Assembly (NCBI RefSeq): GCF_008831285.2
Contig: NC_045148.1
Span: 1,116,001 to 1,180,000, forward strand
From: Nymphaea colorata
Lineage: Eukaryota; Streptophyta; Magnoliopsida; Nymphaeales; Nymphaeaceae
Direction of reading: 5' to 3'
Length of the DNA: 64,000 nt
Shown: piece after piece, positions 1-13,333 of the stretch
How positions within the stretch are numbered: the stretch's first letter is position 1
How the letters are laid out: each line of letters opens with the position of its first letter
Translations under genes and position numbers: made by a program
Notes under the pieces: model-generated
The model's input: only the letters and a program-made list of their open reading frames with translations
What the model was told of the DNA's origin: nothing
Databases searched by the model: none

Positions 1-2477
1 ACTACTGGAAGCATTTTGGGATAGGATTCAAATAAAAGCGAGCTCCTTTCGTTAAAGTATTTATGAAGTTACCGAGGTAACTCTCTTAAGTGGGAAGAGG
101 GGCCAACTTGGGAGTTTTATAATGGAGTTCATAAATGACTGTACCATGAACGGTCTGAAAAGTTAATGGATTCTCCCTGTTAAAAAGGGAGCGCTTATGA
201 GCAACTTCTTAAATTATCATAAAGCTTACAATGTTATTATTTGTAACTATTAAATTTTTCTGAAGTTGCATAACCAAATGCAAAGTAATCACTTTTCATA
301 AGTCATGGCTTCATCATTTTGTTGGTAAGGAACGCCATGGCTTCATCATTTTGTTGCAGGCAGCCATTCTTCCTCATGTCAAGCTTTTGGTTCGATTTAC
401 AGAAGAATATGACCAAGCTGATGAACTTGGCTAACTTTCCAAGGCCTGAAATGTAATACCATTTGTTGGAAACTAAGTTAGGGACTTTCTTCTGATACTG
501 GTAGGGGCGTTCCTGGAATTCACTGTAGTTCTATAGATGCCCTAGACTGGTACACCAATAGGGCATAGGACAGAAGAAGGGACATGAGTGGTAACTAAGT
601 GTTTGAACTTTTGTGGTTGGTTCTTAGAAGTTGGTTCAATGGGGAACATGACAAAGGAATGTACTGAACCTATTCCTCCAGGTACCGTTCTGTAGGAACA
701 GCTGGATTGAGGTAAAAGAGTTCGAGGACACAATGCTGATCTGGATCCGGTTCTAATGTAGGCATATTCTTGAAGCCATTATTAACTGGTAGTAATTGGA
801 TACCTAGCCGGGTTTGTACATGGAGTTGATTTCACATGAAATGTTTACATGCTAATGGATTTGGATCCACTTCCATAAAACTGGGATTTGGGTTTCATTT
901 GCAAGACTGAAACGGATCGGATCGAAAGATTCAACAAGACATTTGCTAGAAACAAAAGTGGGTAGTGAGAGATTCATTAAAACATTCAGAGAGTGTTCCA
1001 TCTGCCAAACGATCCGATTCCTTTTATTTTATCAAAGAAATCTGTTGTTTAGTTTACAAAATTTTCATTGCTGGGACATCATATGTCCCTTCCTAACAGA
1101 ACAAGATCCATATTTTGCCATCTGAAGGTTACCCATCAAATCAAATCCAACCTAGATCCATATTTATTTGTTCTTTGGCATCTAAACGGACCCGAACCTA
1201 TCTAGAATCAATCATACCGGCCTTACATCTGTCATGGTTGCAAGACACTGTTGAGAAAATCATGGTTCATACAGATCAATGAGAAGTTGGTCTGTGGTGC
1301 AAACAAGACTGTCCTGATCCAGATCTACGAACACATGCTGTGCAGGTGTTTGATGAACATAGATGCTATAATTCTCATAGCAGAACGGTACTTTCTTTCA
1401 CCAAGAAGAGCTCTGTTCTGTTGATGTGGTTACAGGGATCTCACTTAGTCCTTCAAGTTAAAGGAAGAAGGTCAAGAGTTCAATATAACCTGTATGCAGC
1501 TCTTACATATACAATTTGATTTGGAGAAAATAAAATCACCATCTTCTAATGCAAAACCACGGAGACACATGAATGCCAAGGGAAATGCTCCGGTTGTTAA
1601 GTGTACGTGGGCAAGGCCTTCTGTCTCTCATATGAGGAAACCTGGCAAGGGCCAATGCATCCTTTTCTGGTTTTTATGGTGGCAGCTTGAAACATTCACT
1701 AGGTTCAAACTCTGACTGCTTTCATACACCCGAACCACCACCCACTACACCAAGAAGGGAAATTTCATATAGTCTGACCAATCCTAATTTTTTGACACTT
1801 TTCTTCTATTTTTTTTAAATTGGTTTATAAGCAAGAGTTTAATTAGGATAAACTTCTATGCATAACGTAAATTTCAAAAATTCTAACGTGCTACATCTTT
1901 CCAAATGTCTGCAGGTGATGGACTTCTTGACTGGAATAATTTGTTGAGGAAACACTGTGAATGGGATTATGGTCAATTCAAGTTAAACTCATACACCGCG
2001 ATTAATTTACTCACTTCCAGTGTCAAAATGCAGGGGAAATTGGACGTGCAGGCAAATTCGCTGCCAAAGACTAATGCATTTGAATAATCTGAGCTATTAA
2101 CAGACCTTCCCTGCCATTCTCCTTACTCATACCTGGGCTTAGGTGGTCTCGATTCCAAGTTACCAAAAGAAGATCTTGCATCTTGTCTTTCTCAATATTA
2201 AATGCTGCTTATTACCTTCCTCAAATATAAAGTTTACAAGCATCAAATGGTTTCATGTTGCGCTGCAAAAAGGGGCACCAACATTTCCCAAGTATGTCAA
2301 AAGTCGGTAGCTTTTGTCATACAGGATTTAGTATGTTCTTGTTGCAATTCTGCACAGAATTGTTAATTGCTATAAAAGTAGCAGCTAAGAATAGTCTAAA
2401 GTCCAAGAAAAGCGACTGGGCACTGCTGCCAATGATCACCAATCTGTGCTACTATGATGCTGCATCTTGTTCGAGCA
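1..2477. other. Intergenic sequence 3' of the bZIP gene
   Basis: No reading frame here is longer than about 75 codons apart from shadows of the bZIP last exon, and none resembles a known protein. The sequence is AT-rich and unique-looking, with scattered GATCC-rich words around 840-930 and 1130-1210 that resemble degenerate dispersed repeats elsewhere in the window. The part next to 2477 presumably carries the 3' UTR of the bZIP gene. I see no RNA gene or complete transposon. Confidence 0.5.
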
Positions 2478-5400
2478 CTAGCAGGGTTTGGATATTGGAG
2501 GTGTATCCCAAGGCCAAGTGTCTGCTGCACCACAGATGCGGTCCTGCAACTGCTCCATGTTCGTAGTTCTTTGCATTGGTAAGCCACCTTCTGTTTTTAA
2601 CTTAATGTTTGAATCGCTTCTCTCAGCTCCAGTGATTAGGGTTTCAGTTAGTGAAGATGCATCCTGGTAACAGCCACTGTCGAGCACCTGTGGGGTGTCA
2701 ACTGGCCGGCACATAATCCAGGAGGGAGGCAGTGGGGTGACTGAGGCTTGCTGCAGAGGATGCTGATTAACGAGATTAGCAAGAGGCCCTCTGGGAATCA
2801 GATCTTGTGCCATCTTAACCTGAAAATGGGGTTCAAGAGGGGATATTGGAGACATCAAAATTTAATGTTGCAATTGCATGACATTTTGTATTGTTCCAAG
2901 TAAGATGCATGCATAGAGGGGACAACATCTTTAACCATGGTTTAAAAACTTTTATTTGTAAAGTTATTTTTTCGAAGTCAAACTATTAATTATTATTATT
3001 ATTTAGTCTTTTGGAAGTATAACTTTATGCATGACACCATGTGAACCATCATCCAAGTTAATATTACAGCGTATATGGCATTTCTAGTTGCATAACCAAT
3101 TGACTAAAGTATGACATTGGTGGGACTTTAGGAGGCTTCCAGGTACTTCTATCTCTATAAATTGATGATGCAGATGAGATCTGATGATAGCGTGATGCAG
3201 ATCTCAAGTTCATCTACATAGCAGAGTGGTCACATGTTACTTGCTGCTTTCAAATAATGGAGAAGGAAATCGATTAGAAAATTAAACAGTGTCCAAACAT
3301 ACCGTTGCTCTTAAGGCTTCGACATCCGACTTTAGAACAAGGTTGTTGCCTGCTGCCTCTTTACACCGCTGACTGATCTCTGTCAGTTGCTTGAACAGTG
3401 AGGAATTCTCGCCTCTTAGTTGATCCACCTGAACAGAAGTAGAAAGAGAGAGGTACAATTTTAGATTTTTATCCAAGGAGAACGAAGGTAGGGCGCGAGA
3501 GAGGTCAATCTATTTTCCGATTTTGCTAAGTTGGAGTTAATGCTAACTATGCTGAGAGATAAACGCTCAGCATCGAACTCTTGACCTTACTCAACATGAA
3601 AGCCTAAAATCCAACTTATAATAAAGTGGCCTGAGCTGTTGTTGGTACAATGGATAAACTGATAACAAAACATGGTTGTCGTGTTCAATCCAGGCTCTAA
3701 ATCAAAGAATACTCGTCATACTTTGTCAATGCTACTGAATAAGGCACTCTGCCAAAAGAAAGAAATAGAATTTAGATACCTGTGATTCAAGCTCATTCAA
3801 ATGAGCTTGCTTTCTTCTTCTTGATCGCCTGGCAGATTCCCTATTAGACACCATCCTGGACCAAAAACAATAAAACAGTAACAATTACTAATTGCACGTA
3901 ATGGAGATTAATAAGTGAGATTTGGCTCAAAATCTTGTTAACACGTCTAAGCAAGAGAACAAAAAGCAATTGCAATAATGGCCACAAATATTCGGCCGAG
4001 AAATGGCATAAGAGGTAAGGTAGGTCAGGTTTTGGAATGATCAGCAATTCATTTGTCAACTTGACATTTTTCTTAGATACAATTGCCACGAAATTGCTTG
4101 GTAGAACTATAATAAAGGTCATTTACAAATTGTTTGGCAGCTAGTACCTATTTTGAATTCTCGGGGCTTCAACTTCTTACTTCCTATGTTGCAAAAGGAG
4201 GAAAAAGACTGTTAAACTAAGTTGAAGCATAGTAAAACACCAAAAAACAAGTCTGGTACTTTCAGGGATGAAGAAATGATAAATAAGTTGAAGCATAATA
4301 AAACACTAAAAAACAAGTCTGGTACTTTGAGGGATGGAGAAAAGGTAAAGGCTTTCTCCCTCTTGTCGGGCAATACAATGTCATAGTGAACCTACCCACC
4401 CAACTCTATTTTTAAGTTTCTAGCTGCATCATTATTCTCTCAACTGACATAAGGCGACACGGCGTTTTGACTCACTTCAAACCGAGGCGCGGCCCTTGAC
4501 GGATTATTGATAGTATACTGATAACGATAAACTGGCAAGGAACTAACTGGTTTTTTTTTATGACACATTTCATAAATTCCTACTCGTCAATCCAATCAAG
4601 AATACCATCTTATCTCTGACCTTTCTGATCTTCTGATCTTCTGAAGCAGCTAAGCTTTTCGTAAGTTTTAACACCCAAAAAAGGAAAGGAAAGGCAAATC
4701 AGTTAATTACTTCGCCTCCATAAATGAATGAACAACAGAATAATCATATAGAAGAAACCAAGTTTCAGCATCAAAATCTGTGCACGAACTTGAGACTTGG
4801 TTTTAAGAAGTATGAAATGAAATGCTTGAAATTAGAGAGTGAAGGCATGCACGACTGCACCGGACTCACCGTCTCATGCGTTTCAACTCGCTACCATCGA
4901 CGCTTTCCTCACATTGCCCAGCTTCGGTTTCCATGTCGTCATCTTCGTCAGACTGCTCCCCCGAGTTTTTGCACCCAAATGTGAACCCACTCCCACCTGT
5001 AGATGCTGGACCTACTTGCACAACACAAATTACAAAATGCACAGGGTTGGCGCCCATAGGAATTGAACCAGTGACTAGCATAACTGGTCCGCCCATAAGA
5101 ATGAAACCAGGCCTAGCCGAACTTTTGAGGGCTAAAAGATTCAGTAGTAAAAGCTGAAGCTCTAAGCTTCTACTTTTTTTTCCATGAATTTTTGCCCTTT
5201 TAGTGGCTGAATGATAAACTCATAGGTGTTTTGTATGAGGACCTAGAGGCGTGTAAAATACTTCACCCATCCGGAACACCCTGGAAATATAATTCTTTCT
5301 GTCTACGAATATCAAATAAAATAAATTAAAATAAAATGCAACAAATAAAGTCTGTTCGAAGTGCGGATGTTACTTGAGCCCCTAACAGCTGGGGAGGGAC

Positions 5401-8020
5401 ACCATCCGAGCTTTGTTGGCTGCCCACAGCTTGAGAAGTCGTCCTTAGAACCCTATACAGATTCACAAAAAATTGTAAACTCCCAGCCATCTATAGACCA
5501 AAATTGTAAACAAAAAAATTTAAATACGAACAAGTTAGACGGCATAGACAAGTGCATTCTAACTACGTTGGGGCGTGAGCTTAAGAGGACGTCTGGTAGC
5601 CTCAAATTTAAAATCAATAGATCAGATGTAGCGTGTTTTTACTGATGTGATAAAAGTTCTATAGTAAAAGTCATGATTCATCAAACTAACGATCTTAGGT
5701 CGACCTAAGGTCTATACTTAAGATCTTTATTTTACTTCTTTGCATTGAGAAATATCAAATTTAAGATCAAACGAGGGAGTGTGCGGTCTTAAATCCATGG
5801 TTCTCAAATTTTGATGATTGCAAATATGAGTCTATCAAACATTTCCTAAGGTGGTTAACATTCATAATATAAGATCCAGTTGTATCTTTTTCGTTTGTTA
5901 CTTAGGAAAGCTTATGTTGTCATAGGCAGATCCACACTAGCTTTTCAATGTTTCCTTATTTTCAATTAATATTTCGTAATATCTTGTCTGTTATCTTTAT
6001 GAGTGCCCCTTTTGGATATAAAACCTTGTGAAGAGTGTCCCCTGTAACTAGAAAATTTTTCTGGCCTCGCCTCTGTCTATTGTTCATAGGGTGACATAAA
6101 ACCTGGAGTCTGCTTCCCGAACCTAGAGTCATAGCATGTGTGGGCAAACAGAAACGGTTGTGCCCCACAGTTATAGCCATAGACTGTCCGCCTATCAGTG
6201 TTGTTTGGAACAGTTACGCTACGGGTGGAGCCAGGGGGATGGCGAGACCATGAAATGAAATTTTACTATATAATATTTATAAAGTGGCCCCTTTTTTAAA
6301 AAAAAAAAAAAAAAAGAAACTAGGTTCTCCATTGAGTGCTGCCTTCTCTTAACAATGGCAACCAGGTACGTCTGAAAATCAGAACGGGTTGGAGCAACTT
6401 GGCCTGTGCTGACCCGACTGAGACTGGATCGGATCCACCAAAGTAGGTCGTACCTTCATGAAGTGTTTCTCACGGGGCAACTCCATTTCCTGGACTTTCT
6501 CTCGTCATGATCATCGCGCTTCTGAATTTTTTTTAATACGACCAAACTTTTGCTGACAATTCTCGGGATGGGCATTCAATTTCTCTGACTTTCCTTCACC
6601 ACTTGTATATAATATCTGCAACGCCACCATCGATGATGCTGTTACGCCACAGATGCTCTCTGTTGTCACACATGACATGACAAACACCTCCACTTGATCG
6701 TTACAATTGCATTATTTTTTCTACCTCTTCTTTTCTTATAGTCATAACTTCAATCATTTTGACAACTTTCTCTGGGCAACGAAATATAATGCAACTGTAT
6801 TCGAGTCTTTAGTGGCTTCCCTAAATTCAGTTTCGCCTAGTGTCAAGGACGAGAAAGTTATATGGAAAGCCTAGAAGGGGAGCCAGATATGAGGACAGGA
6901 CCCTTCAACCTTCATGCCAACAAGCAGCAGCGCCCCTTGAAGAAGGGGCAGAGCCTCAAAATTAAAAAAATATGTATATGTAAATTAAAAAAAATCATTT
7001 AACTTTATATAAAAATTTTGAAAAAAATTATATTTGTTAAAATTTTGAAACTATAATTTGGCATCTTAATAAAAAAATTCCGACTCCACTCTCTTGACTT
7101 CAAGCATGTCCCTTTTATAACACCTTTATCCTTTTATAACACCCCTTTATGACACATTTACATTATATGGAGTTGAAATCCTCTGTTATTTAGAGTTCCA
7201 TCCAATCATGAATACATGGGGGAATGATTAAATATACTGCCCCATGCAATGCATTGGACGGTGCACTGTAAGAAGTTGGAAAATTTCCCTATGCAAATTC
7301 AGATGGAAAAATCCACGAATCCTGATCTACATGACAAAAACGAAACATTCTATGAAAGCGCTATATCATGAAGCTGTAATAAAAAACTTAGTTCTATATT
7401 TGATTCATTACGAACTATCAATCAACAATTATAATCAGTTCAAGTAATTTATTTAACTTATGTATTTGTCATATTTATATAATGTGTTTGCATATGTGCG
7501 TGTGTAAATTCATTTTTTTGATGCTTTCAAGTAGATGGATCACATATTTGCAGTCAGAACTCAGAAAGAACGCAAAAGAAGAATTGCAGCATTTTTCTGC
7601 AATTTCATTGCATAGTAACTTCAGAATTGCAGAAAAGCCTGTTAGATATATAATCGAATTAGAATAGCTTAATTTCAGAACTGCAGGGAAACTTTTGCAA
7701 TCGAAAGAGAGAGAGAGAGAGAGAGATCTCACCGGATCATCGACGAGTCCTCCTCCCAACGCGTGATCGGAAGGGGATTTCCCCTGCAAGAAATCGCCGG
7801 GGGTTTTGTCAGAGATGTGCGCTTCCTTGATCCCGAGGATGCCGTCGGGGCACTCGCCCTCGCCTTCGCTGCTCATGCACAAGAAGGCCTCGAGGTTGAG
7901 CTGCGAGTCGCTCTTTTTCATCATGCCATGGAACCCGACGATCCTCATTCCGATCTCCCCTGGATTCCCGCTGGCCGCCAGGTTCATGAAAGCCGATGTG
8001 TTCTCCAAACGTCGTCCCAT
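2478..8020 (-). CDS. Group C bZIP transcription factor (bZIP9/Opaque2-like), model incomplete
   Basis: Nuclear DNA-binding factor of the plant group C bZIP family, which usually dimerises and binds ACGT or related boxes. Exons on the minus strand: 7733-8020 (exon 1), 4870-5011, 3780-3855, 3303-3428 and 2478-2819 (stop). Exon 1 carries an N-terminal motif [14 protein letters not shown] like that of bZIP9/OHP-type proteins. Exon 4870-5011 has an acidic stretch ([14 protein letters not shown]) and ends KRMRR. The next exon is the basic region [16 protein letters not shown], followed by HLNELE and the leucine zipper beginning [15 protein letters not shown]. The last exon begins VKMAQDLI and ends near DTWPWDT, typical of this group. 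Exon 1 ends in phase 0 but exon 4870-5011 needs one preceding base, so at least one exon between 5012 and 7732 is unresolved. The start could be the first ATG (8020) or an internal one before MKKSD. Confidence 0.88.
3643..3691 (+). repeat. SINE-like tRNA-derived fragment in bZIP intron
   Basis: An A-box-like word (TGGTACAATGG, 3643-3653) is followed about 30 bases later by a B-box-like word (GTTCAATCC, 3683-3691). The arrangement matches the split pol III promoter of tRNA-derived SINEs. The flanks do not fold into a tRNA, so I read it as a decayed SINE head inside an intron. Promoter words this short can arise by chance. Confidence 0.35.
4219..4350. repeat. Tandem duplication, two 66-bp units, in bZIP intron
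   Basis: Units 4219-4284 and 4285-4350 are near-identical; both start AAGTTGAAGCATA and share ACAAGTCTGGTACTTT. A few substitutions separate them. This is a recent local duplication inside the intron between exons 3780-3855 and 4870-5011, with no coding content. Confidence 0.85.
5045..5100 (-). repeat. SINE-like tRNA-derived fragment next to bZIP exon
   Basis: On the minus strand a B-box-like GGTTCAATTCC (5059-5069) follows an ACCAGTTATG segment. The wording resembles the other SINE-like copies in this window (9890, 31904, 35515). It lies just upstream of the acceptor of exon 4870-5011, within the long intron. Confidence 0.35.
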
Positions 8021-9449
8021 ACCCTTCTTTTGTTCTCCCTCTCTTCGTCGTCTTCGTCTTCAGTCTCCTTCACTGCGAAGGAATCGTTTCTTCTCGCAGA
8101 ACACAGAGAAAGAGAGAGTGGTGTTGGCAAAAAGAGACGGAGCAGCGCTTGGAATTTTCCACTTCTGCTCGCCTTTTAGCCATTAATTATGTTAGTGGGA
8201 CGCCCCCATGAGGAACGCTTTCAAGCAAAAGTACCCCCCAAAGTTCATTACTACCTAAACGTCCAGCCCCGTACTTCGCTGCGCCACGTAACAATTGCTC
8301 TCATATCTTCTCTCCGACTATCCTCCGTCTTTCCATGATACCCGACGGCATGGTGAGCATTTTGCGGGTTTCTGCTTAGGCTTGAGCTTTCTGTGCTACC
8401 TCCTTTTACTTTGATTGCAGTCTACCAACTTTGAAAACAAAGCCTTTTTTGTCTGGTTCTGCCCTTTGCCGTCAGCTGCTTTGGCAAGCTGCACTTGTAA
8501 AGTGACGATAATGCCCCTAAGCGGTCTGTCTATATAAAAAAATGAAATGGATAAAAAAGCTTCTCAAAATGAAACTAAATTTCGAGCTCCTTTCTTTTTC
8601 ATAATTGATCAATCATATGCTGGAGAAGATGATCATAAAAAAAGTTATCTTAACTATCAAGATATAATCTCTAATATTATAAGGGTTATGTAATATAAAC
8701 TCAAGTAAACATAATGATTATTGCGCATTGATTTTTATGAGTTCGTTTAATTCACTTCATTTCACAAGATTTTGAAATCTGCTGTGTAGCGGGCGCTATT
8801 AAATGGTTAAAAACGAAAAATTTACTGTTAAAAAACGTTGTTATAAGGGCATTAACAATCATTCATGATGTGACAATAACTTACAACGCTTTAGTAATAA
8901 CTTATGCTATTTTTTAATAATAATGTATTAATTTTTAATCTTCTAAGATAAAATCAGGCACAAAGAACCTCCCCAAAAACACTTCATAACAGTGGCATCT
9001 CGTTAATTTAGGGAAACAACAAGGGTAAAGAATGTAAGCGGCGGCGGTGAATCGGAGGTGAAGGAGAATGCGCTCACTTTTAAAAAGATGCTACATCAAT
9101 ACTTCTCCCTTTCGGTGGCTTTCTCCTGGATGTTTACAAAAGTACCCCTCTACAATGCCATGTACACGGCCGTGTGGGCAATTGGCCACACCAGCCCACA
9201 TAAATGTATTTTTTACTTAGAGTGTCTCTTAAAAGTTAATGAAATTGGCATTTGATGTTCCTTGTTTGATAGAGCAGATGCTAGCGGTTGCAAACTGATC
9301 GGATCCACTAAACCGACATCCATTAGAAGTCAGACCAAAATCAGATCCCAGCTATTCATACTATCTCAGTGTGGCCCTATGTTGTACACCTTAGCTTTGG
9401 TTTTTATACATGACTATAACCAAACAAGTTCTTTCATGGGTAGGGATGT

Positions 9450-10270
9450 CAACGGATCAAATTCAAATTGAATATATCCTTAATCGTGTTCGCTTTTTTC
9501 AGATACTCACATATTCAGATTCGAATACGAACAAAGAAAAGTCATATCCAAATCCTATGCAAACCTGATTTTTACATTCATATCCTGATCCAAATCTAAT
9601 TTTTATATTTATATCTGAATTCGAATCCAGATTTTGAGCCGAATTGTTATACTTATATATGAAGTCTCAATCTATGGTCCCACTTTGAATTTTGCAGCCA
9701 TAAAAACAAAAACGCAAGCGTGCAATTAGGTGTCAGAGCTCCTAGACTGCCTTTATAAGTTTGTGAGATGTCAAGATTCACCTTACTTTTCTTGGATCAC
9801 AGTCATTGATTTGAAGCCAAATGTAGATCCTATAGTTGAAATGTTAACATGCCCAAGGGCCAAATTTCTACCGTTTGGCATATCTAGTTGAACCAGTGAC
9901 CGGTTGGTGGTCAGTCACTTGTTTGATTCCTGTGAGCACCAATTCTCGGCACAGCCTCATGCATAAGTTGCCGACGGACCGGGGGAGGGCGGCGTTGTGG
10001 GTCCTCAGGCAACATCCAACCACTAACTTTCTTTCTTCAACGTGGAGACAACATTCATGATTTACTGTTAGGGGATGTATGTAAATAGATCGAGTATATA
10101 AATTTCTGATCCAACTTCAAATCTGTTTAGTCAAATTAAGCAAAGAAATTCATATCCAGTTACTAATAATATTTGGATTTCAGCATTCAATTTCATAACT
10201 TGATTCAAATCCCGAGTCCCAAATCCAACCCCTGATAAAGATCAGACCCAATTACATATAAATACCATAT
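9450..10270. repeat. Degenerate dispersed repeat rich in GATTC/AAATCC words
   Basis: Two stretches (about 9470-9660 and 10080-10260) consist of repeated variants of words such as CAAATCC, GAATTCGAATCC and GATCCAAATC. Similar text recurs near 29600-29720 and 40570-40830. No terminal repeats, target-site duplications or coding capacity are visible. I take it as an old non-coding transposon remnant; the class is undetermined. Confidence 0.35.
9890..9940 (+). repeat. SINE-like tRNA-derived fragment
   Basis: ACCGGTTGGTGG (A-box-like region near 9898) is followed by GTTTGATTCC (9921-9930, B-box-like). The same B-box wording appears on the minus strand in the copies near 31992 and 35520. It is too degenerate to define ends. 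Confidence 0.35.
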
Positions 10271-11317
10271 TTTATGCGAGTGGAACTGGAATTCAACTTG
10301 GTAAGAACAAATCCAAGTATGAATCTGATTATACATAATCATATGGAGTGCAGTAGAAGCTGAATTTAAAACCAAACGTGAACTGTTCCCATTCCTAGCT
10401 TGAAGGTACCACAGATCATATCCCAAAGCAGGACCCTTCATACATGAGATTGGACCCTCTGCATCAATTCTTAAATCACACATTTTGGCCAGGTGAAGCC
10501 GACAAAAAGCGAATCTTAATTCCAGGTTAAATGCTCTTTTTTTTTTTTCTTCCGTTGAATTTTGAATTTTGTGTGTAGAGACAGCAACAGATTCTTGAAT
10601 TTAAAGTTCTCTCTTGCTTAAGAAGAAAATGGCCTGTAACATGCTGCCAAAAGGAGAAAAGTTTCGAGAAAAACATCCATACCATGTACAAGCAGATCAG
10701 ATTTGGATAAGATAATAGACAGGAAACCAAACAATGGAGGTTGGTATCCCCTAATATTCCCGACTTAAGTTAAGCACAATATCAATGCCTAACTGAGCTA
10801 ACCTCAGGTACCGTAGATTCATATGATGATCATGAGTTCATGACATAGACAGCGATGAATAACAACCAGGAAAAATTTCTGGCAGTAAAACAGAATGATA
10901 GCAAGCAGTAGATGGTCATGGTAGCATCTAATTAATTGATTAGGAAAACCAAGTAGTTATACTGATGAGGGCAGCCCTCAGAGTTTCAGTAATCTACAAA
11001 TTTTAAACAAGGAAATAGAATGAAGGGGCATTCGATGATCAACCCCAGGCTTGCTTAATAACTGAAGGACCAGACCTGCAAAATATCATAAAGAAGTGCG
11101 GCCTCGCCTCAGAGGAAAAAATTAGGCCCTCGCTAGTTGAATGGGACAATTAAGCAATCACATAAAGGATAGACTCAATAAAGCAACTTCCACTGAGCTG
11201 CTGACCTGTACAAGTTCAACTCTCAAGCAAGGCAGCCTTCACCGTGAGGAACTGCCCACGTATAATAATGGGGAAATCAGCATTCTCTGTCAACTTCTCT
11301 GCAGTCGTCAATTTCAT

Positions 11318-12935
11318 CTAAACTGGAGCTCTTGGAACCAAAATATCCTTCCATGCCTCATAGAACATCCAGGTGATCCCAGAAGAAGGCATTACTTTGA
11401 GGGTGCTCGCAGCCCAGCCCCTGTAGAGACCCATGACACCCTCTTGCTGAATAACTTCTGCCAAGGCTTCAGTAATGTTGGCCGGGCATCTACCCCTTAA
11501 AGCTCCAACCATAAGGCGCTTTCTTGCCACTTCCAGTGGAAATGTGATACTACTTGCAGTGAGACCTGTCACATTAACAGGTAGGTTATTAAGACTCACT
11601 TGACTGGACCAGAATTGTTTAACATTACTGCAAGGTGAAGGTTTGCCACAAATAACTCTGAGCTGAAGAGTAGAAGGCAGCAAACCATGAGGAACAAAGT
11701 TGCAAAACAAGGAAAAAAAAAAGAAGAAGAAGAAGAAATGCATGTTCTTTTGGTGAAATATTTAGAGAAAAAGTGCATGTAAAACCCCCATGTGGTTTTT
11801 CGTTCTTCACCACTGGTGAGTAGATGGAATGCAGGAACAACCTGGCTAGTCCGTAAGTAAATCTAGGAAGCACCCAGACTCACAGGGACTGACTGCAAAA
11901 GGGACAGGCCTTCTCCTGCAGTGGCAATTGACATTGACATCATTCAACTTGAAAACCGTTTAAATCTCAGTAGCACGTCTTAACCTATGGAGCCCAATAA
12001 CCTTTTCAGACATAATTGAGTTTGCCCTAAAAGGCTAAAACCATAAACGCTTAAAATCATGACATAAAGGCTATAAGCCTCCAGCAGTGCAGCAAATGAA
12101 ACATCGGAGGTCCATAACACCCCTGAACAAAACTGCTTACGAGGTTATAAAAAAAATGAAAAAAAAAAATCAAATGTTCACGTTGTAATCCACTCTCGAA
12201 CCTGAAAATGCTCCAACCAAAAGCAACTCAGGACGGCTCAAAGATTGCTTATTCTTAGCCTTGCAGTATGAATTCTTCATTGTCTCATACATGAAATAGT
12301 AGCACGTGCTATAAGGAATCATGCCAATCAGTGTAGGAGAAATCCCAGCATAAAAGTTGCCAATGCCACCTTCTCTGTAGATCTTGTTAACAGCATGTGT
12401 TATGCTAGTATAAGCTTCTGGATCTACCGTTAACCGGTCCTACAATCGTCAATAAGAGTGAAACCAGAATATCAGTATGTAATATACATTTGATATACAC
12501 ATGTGGGCACGTGTGGATTTTGTGTACCTGTGTGCATATGAAAGAGATGTGGCTTATGTACAGCATGTGTATGTGCATGTGTGTGTATACGAGTGAGAGA
12601 GAGAGATGCGAAAGAAAAAGTGATTCTAGATGATAAACAGAATACGGGCTAGAAGCAGCAAAGAAGAAATTATCGGAAGTCAGAAACACAATGGCATGCA
12701 CTACCACCAAGAATAAGAGAGGAGGGAGTTTGGGGAGAGGGGGTTGGGATTGGGAGAGGATAATCCCCATAATCTATGTGACACAAACTTATGAAAAAGG
12801 TTGCCTAAGTCGCGCTTGGGTGTGCAACAAATATGCAGTCGTTTTTTGTCGAATCATTGATAAAATTGTAGCTTGTAACTTTGTTAATTGCTAGTTTAAT
12901 TGCGTGTGGACAATTTTGTCACTATTTTTGTTGTG

Positions 12936-13001
<66 letters not shown>

Positions 13002-13288
13002 TGGTGACTCTAGCTATTTAGAGTAACCCAGCCATCCATCGGATGCAGATAGATGGTTGAAAGAAAAACATGAAGAAAAATGTAGCAACTAATAGTAAAT
13101 GACTAAAATGGCCATTACATTGATCTCCTTGTTTTTCTCTTAACCATCCATCATGATGGATTAGACGGTCCTAATTAGTTGGCTGGATGACACAAAAGGC
13201 AAAGTCATCATTCAATGTGTATATATATATATATATATATAGTCCTAATTAGTTGGCTGGATGACACAAAAGGCAAAGTCATCATTCA

Positions 13289-13333
<45 letters not shown>

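Larger units (their letters stand above)
8021..11317. other. Intergenic region between bZIP 5' end and carrier gene 3' end
   Basis: It contains the putative bZIP promoter and 5' UTR side (8021 to about 8600) and the 3' flank of the BTL1-like carrier (about 10800-11317). Between them are degenerate dispersed repeats and a SINE-like fragment, listed separately. Reading frames are short and unlike any family I recognise. Confidence 0.5.

Noticed and set aside
1905-2087. 60-codon frame near 1.9 kb as a possible small gene
   Set aside because: No similarity recognised, no splice context, and length within chance expectation.
6511-6693. Minus-strand frame with an ESIC segment as bZIP exon 2
   Set aside because: Suggestive of the SSIC block, but neither acceptor nor donor gives the required phases with good consensus, so it was not added to the gene model.
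7763-8186. Plus-strand frames of 126-138 codons opposite bZIP exon 1
   Set aside because: Shadows of the minus-strand exon; low-complexity and without motifs.
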